This document shows positions 4,662 through 5,667 of a DNA stretch of 5,667 bases, in pieces. The notes under the pieces are model-generated. The model was not told the DNA's origin. It searched no databases and saw only the letters and a program-made list of their open reading frames with translations. The stretch's first letter is position 1. Each line of letters opens with the position of its first letter. The stretch covers positions 1 to 5,667 of the forward strand of contig JAFAHH010000996.1 of the NCBI GenBank assembly GCA_019237355.1, given 5' to 3'. Source of the DNA: Acetobacteraceae bacterium (GTDB taxonomy: Bacteria; Pseudomonadota; Alphaproteobacteria; Acetobacterales; Acetobacteraceae). The translations under genes were made by a program, and so were the position numbers.

Positions 4662-5667
4662 TCAGTCAGCCGCTTCGGCCTCCTCCGCCTCGTCGGTCAC
4701 CAGCATGGCACTCGCGACCATCCCGGCCTGCTCGCGCACCCGCCGCTCGACCGCCTCGGCAATGGCCGGGTGCTCGCGCAGGAATTGCTTCGCATTTTCC
4801 CGCCCCTGTCCGATCCGCTGGCTATCATAGCTGAACCAAGCACCTGATTTCTCCACCACGCCGGCCTTCACGCCGAGATCGAGGATCTCACCCGACTTGC
4901 TCACACCCTCGCCGTACATGATGTCGAACTCAACCTGGCGGAATGGCGGGGCGAGCTTGTTCTTCACCACCTTCACCCGGGTCTGATTCCCGACAACCTC
5001 GTCGCGATCCTTGATCTGGCCGATGCGGCGGATCTCCATCCGGATCGAGGCATAGAATTTCAGCGCGTTACCGCCGGTCGTCGTCTCCGGATTGCCAAAC
5101 ATCACCCCGATCTTCATCCGGATCTGGTTGAGGAAGATCATCATCGTCTTGCTACGGCTCACGCTGCCGGTGAGCTTGCGCAAGGCCTGGCTCATCAGCC
5201 GGGCATGCAGCCCCATATGCTGATCGCCCATCTCGCCCTCGAGCTCGGCCCGTGGCACCAGGGCGGCAACGCTATCCACGACCAGCACATCAATCGCCCC
5301 CGAGCGCACCAGCGTATCCGCGATTTCAAGCGCTTGCTCCCCCGCATCCGGCTGGCTGATCAGCAGATTGTCGATGTCAACCCCAAGCTTGCGGGCATAG
5401 ACAGGATCAAGCGCATGCTCGGCATCAATGAAGGCACACGTGCCGCCGCGCTTCTGCGCCTCGGCAATGGCATGCAGCGCGAGAGTGGTCTTGCCCGAGC
5501 TTTCCGGCCCATAGATCTCGATAATGCGCCCCCGCGGCAGCCCGCCAATTCCAAGCGCCAAATCAAGCCCAAGCGAGCCAGAGGGGATCACCTCCACCTG
5601 TTCCTCGGCGCCCTTCTGGCCCATGCGCATGATCGAGCCTTTGCCGAAAGCGCGCTCGATCTGGGTC
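4662..5667 (-). CDS. recA: RecA recombinase (N-terminus outside the window)
   Basis: RecA is the cytoplasmic ATP-dependent strand-exchange protein of homologous recombination and the co-protease that triggers LexA cleavage in the SOS response. The visible 334 residues start with [16 protein letters not shown], so only about 20 N-terminal residues are missing beyond the window edge. In fragment numbering, Walker A is GPESSGKTT (~53-61), followed by the Walker B strand VLVVDS, the L1 region [10 protein letters not shown] and the L2 DNA-binding loop [21 protein letters not shown]. The C-terminal domain ends in an acidic tail ([11 protein letters not shown]), as is normal. No frameshift or missing key residue is seen. 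The promoter and any SOS box lie outside the window. cdd follows with little or no gap. Confidence 0.98.
   Translation of the reverse strand, partial: TQIERAFGKGSIMRMGQKGAEEQVEVIPSGSLGLDLALGIGGLPRGRIIEIYGPESSGKTTLALHAIAEAQKRGGTCAFIDAEHALDPVYARKLGVDIDNLLISQPDAGEQALEIADTLVRSGAIDVLVVDSVAALVPRAELEGEMGDQHMGLHARLMSQALRKLTGSVSRSKTMMIFLNQIRMKIGVMFGNPETTTGGNALKFYASIRMEIRRIGQIKDRDEVVGNQTRVKVVKNKLAPPFRQVEFDIMYGEGVSKSGEILDLGVKAGVVEKSGAWFSYDSQRIGQGRENAKQFLREHPAIAEAVERRVREQAGMVASAMLVTDEAEEAEAAD

Noticed and set aside
4058..4834. 258-codon plus-strand frame opposite cdd and recA
   Set aside because: Its Pro/Arg-rich translation is antisense to two clearly recognised genes.
1..5667. tRNA, rRNA or CRISPR array
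   Set aside because: I found no cloverleaf with a T-loop and acceptor stem, no rRNA-like stretch and no regularly spaced short repeats.

Overview
The window looks like a GC-rich alphaproteobacterial chromosome. The visible RecA, the Usg-family proteins and the holin-like 'YWVGSSAGS' motif all have an alphaproteobacterial, probably Acetobacteraceae-like, flavour. That placement rests on recalled family sequences, not on a search. Most of the window is accessory DNA placed against a conserved recA-cdd pair.

Layout from left to right. Positions 1-256 hold the tail of a minus-strand gene cut off by a recombination junction. Positions 257-1339 are a diverged copy (copy A) of a 1.08-kb segment. 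It contains a headless, frameshifted holin-like remnant, a hairpin, about 390 bp of spacer and an intact usg gene. Positions 1359-1949 (minus) encode an unrecognised one-helix membrane protein with a cysteine-rich tail. Positions 1950-2318 are a divergent intergenic gap. Positions 2319-3524 encode a 401-residue protein that joins a phage tail-type lysozyme domain to a holin-like membrane domain. Its last third lies in copy B of the duplicated segment (3092-4174), which also carries the second usg gene (3913-4173). The right end, on the minus strand, holds cytidine deaminase (4184-4573 or slightly longer) and recA (4662-5667, N-terminus outside the window).

The most interesting object is the 2319-3524 gene. 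It places the two functions of a phage lysis cassette, a peptidoglycan hydrolase and a holin, in one reading frame. A well-placed Shine-Dalgarno sequence and ATG at 2889 lie exactly at the domain boundary, so the gene may yield both a lysozyme-holin fusion and a free holin. An eight-C run in the lysozyme part could act as a slippage site that removes the lysozyme but leaves the holin. No capsid, tail, integrase or repressor gene is visible, so this is an isolated or domesticated lysis module, not a readable prophage.

The two copies of the duplicated segment are the same overall length and roughly 90% identical by eye. Short indels cancel out, perfectly identical tracts alternate with diverged patches, and the divergence in usg is mostly synonymous. 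This suggests an old duplication in which both usg copies stayed under selection while the left holin copy decayed. recA and cdd appear ordinary and probably form one transcription unit converging on the right-hand usg.
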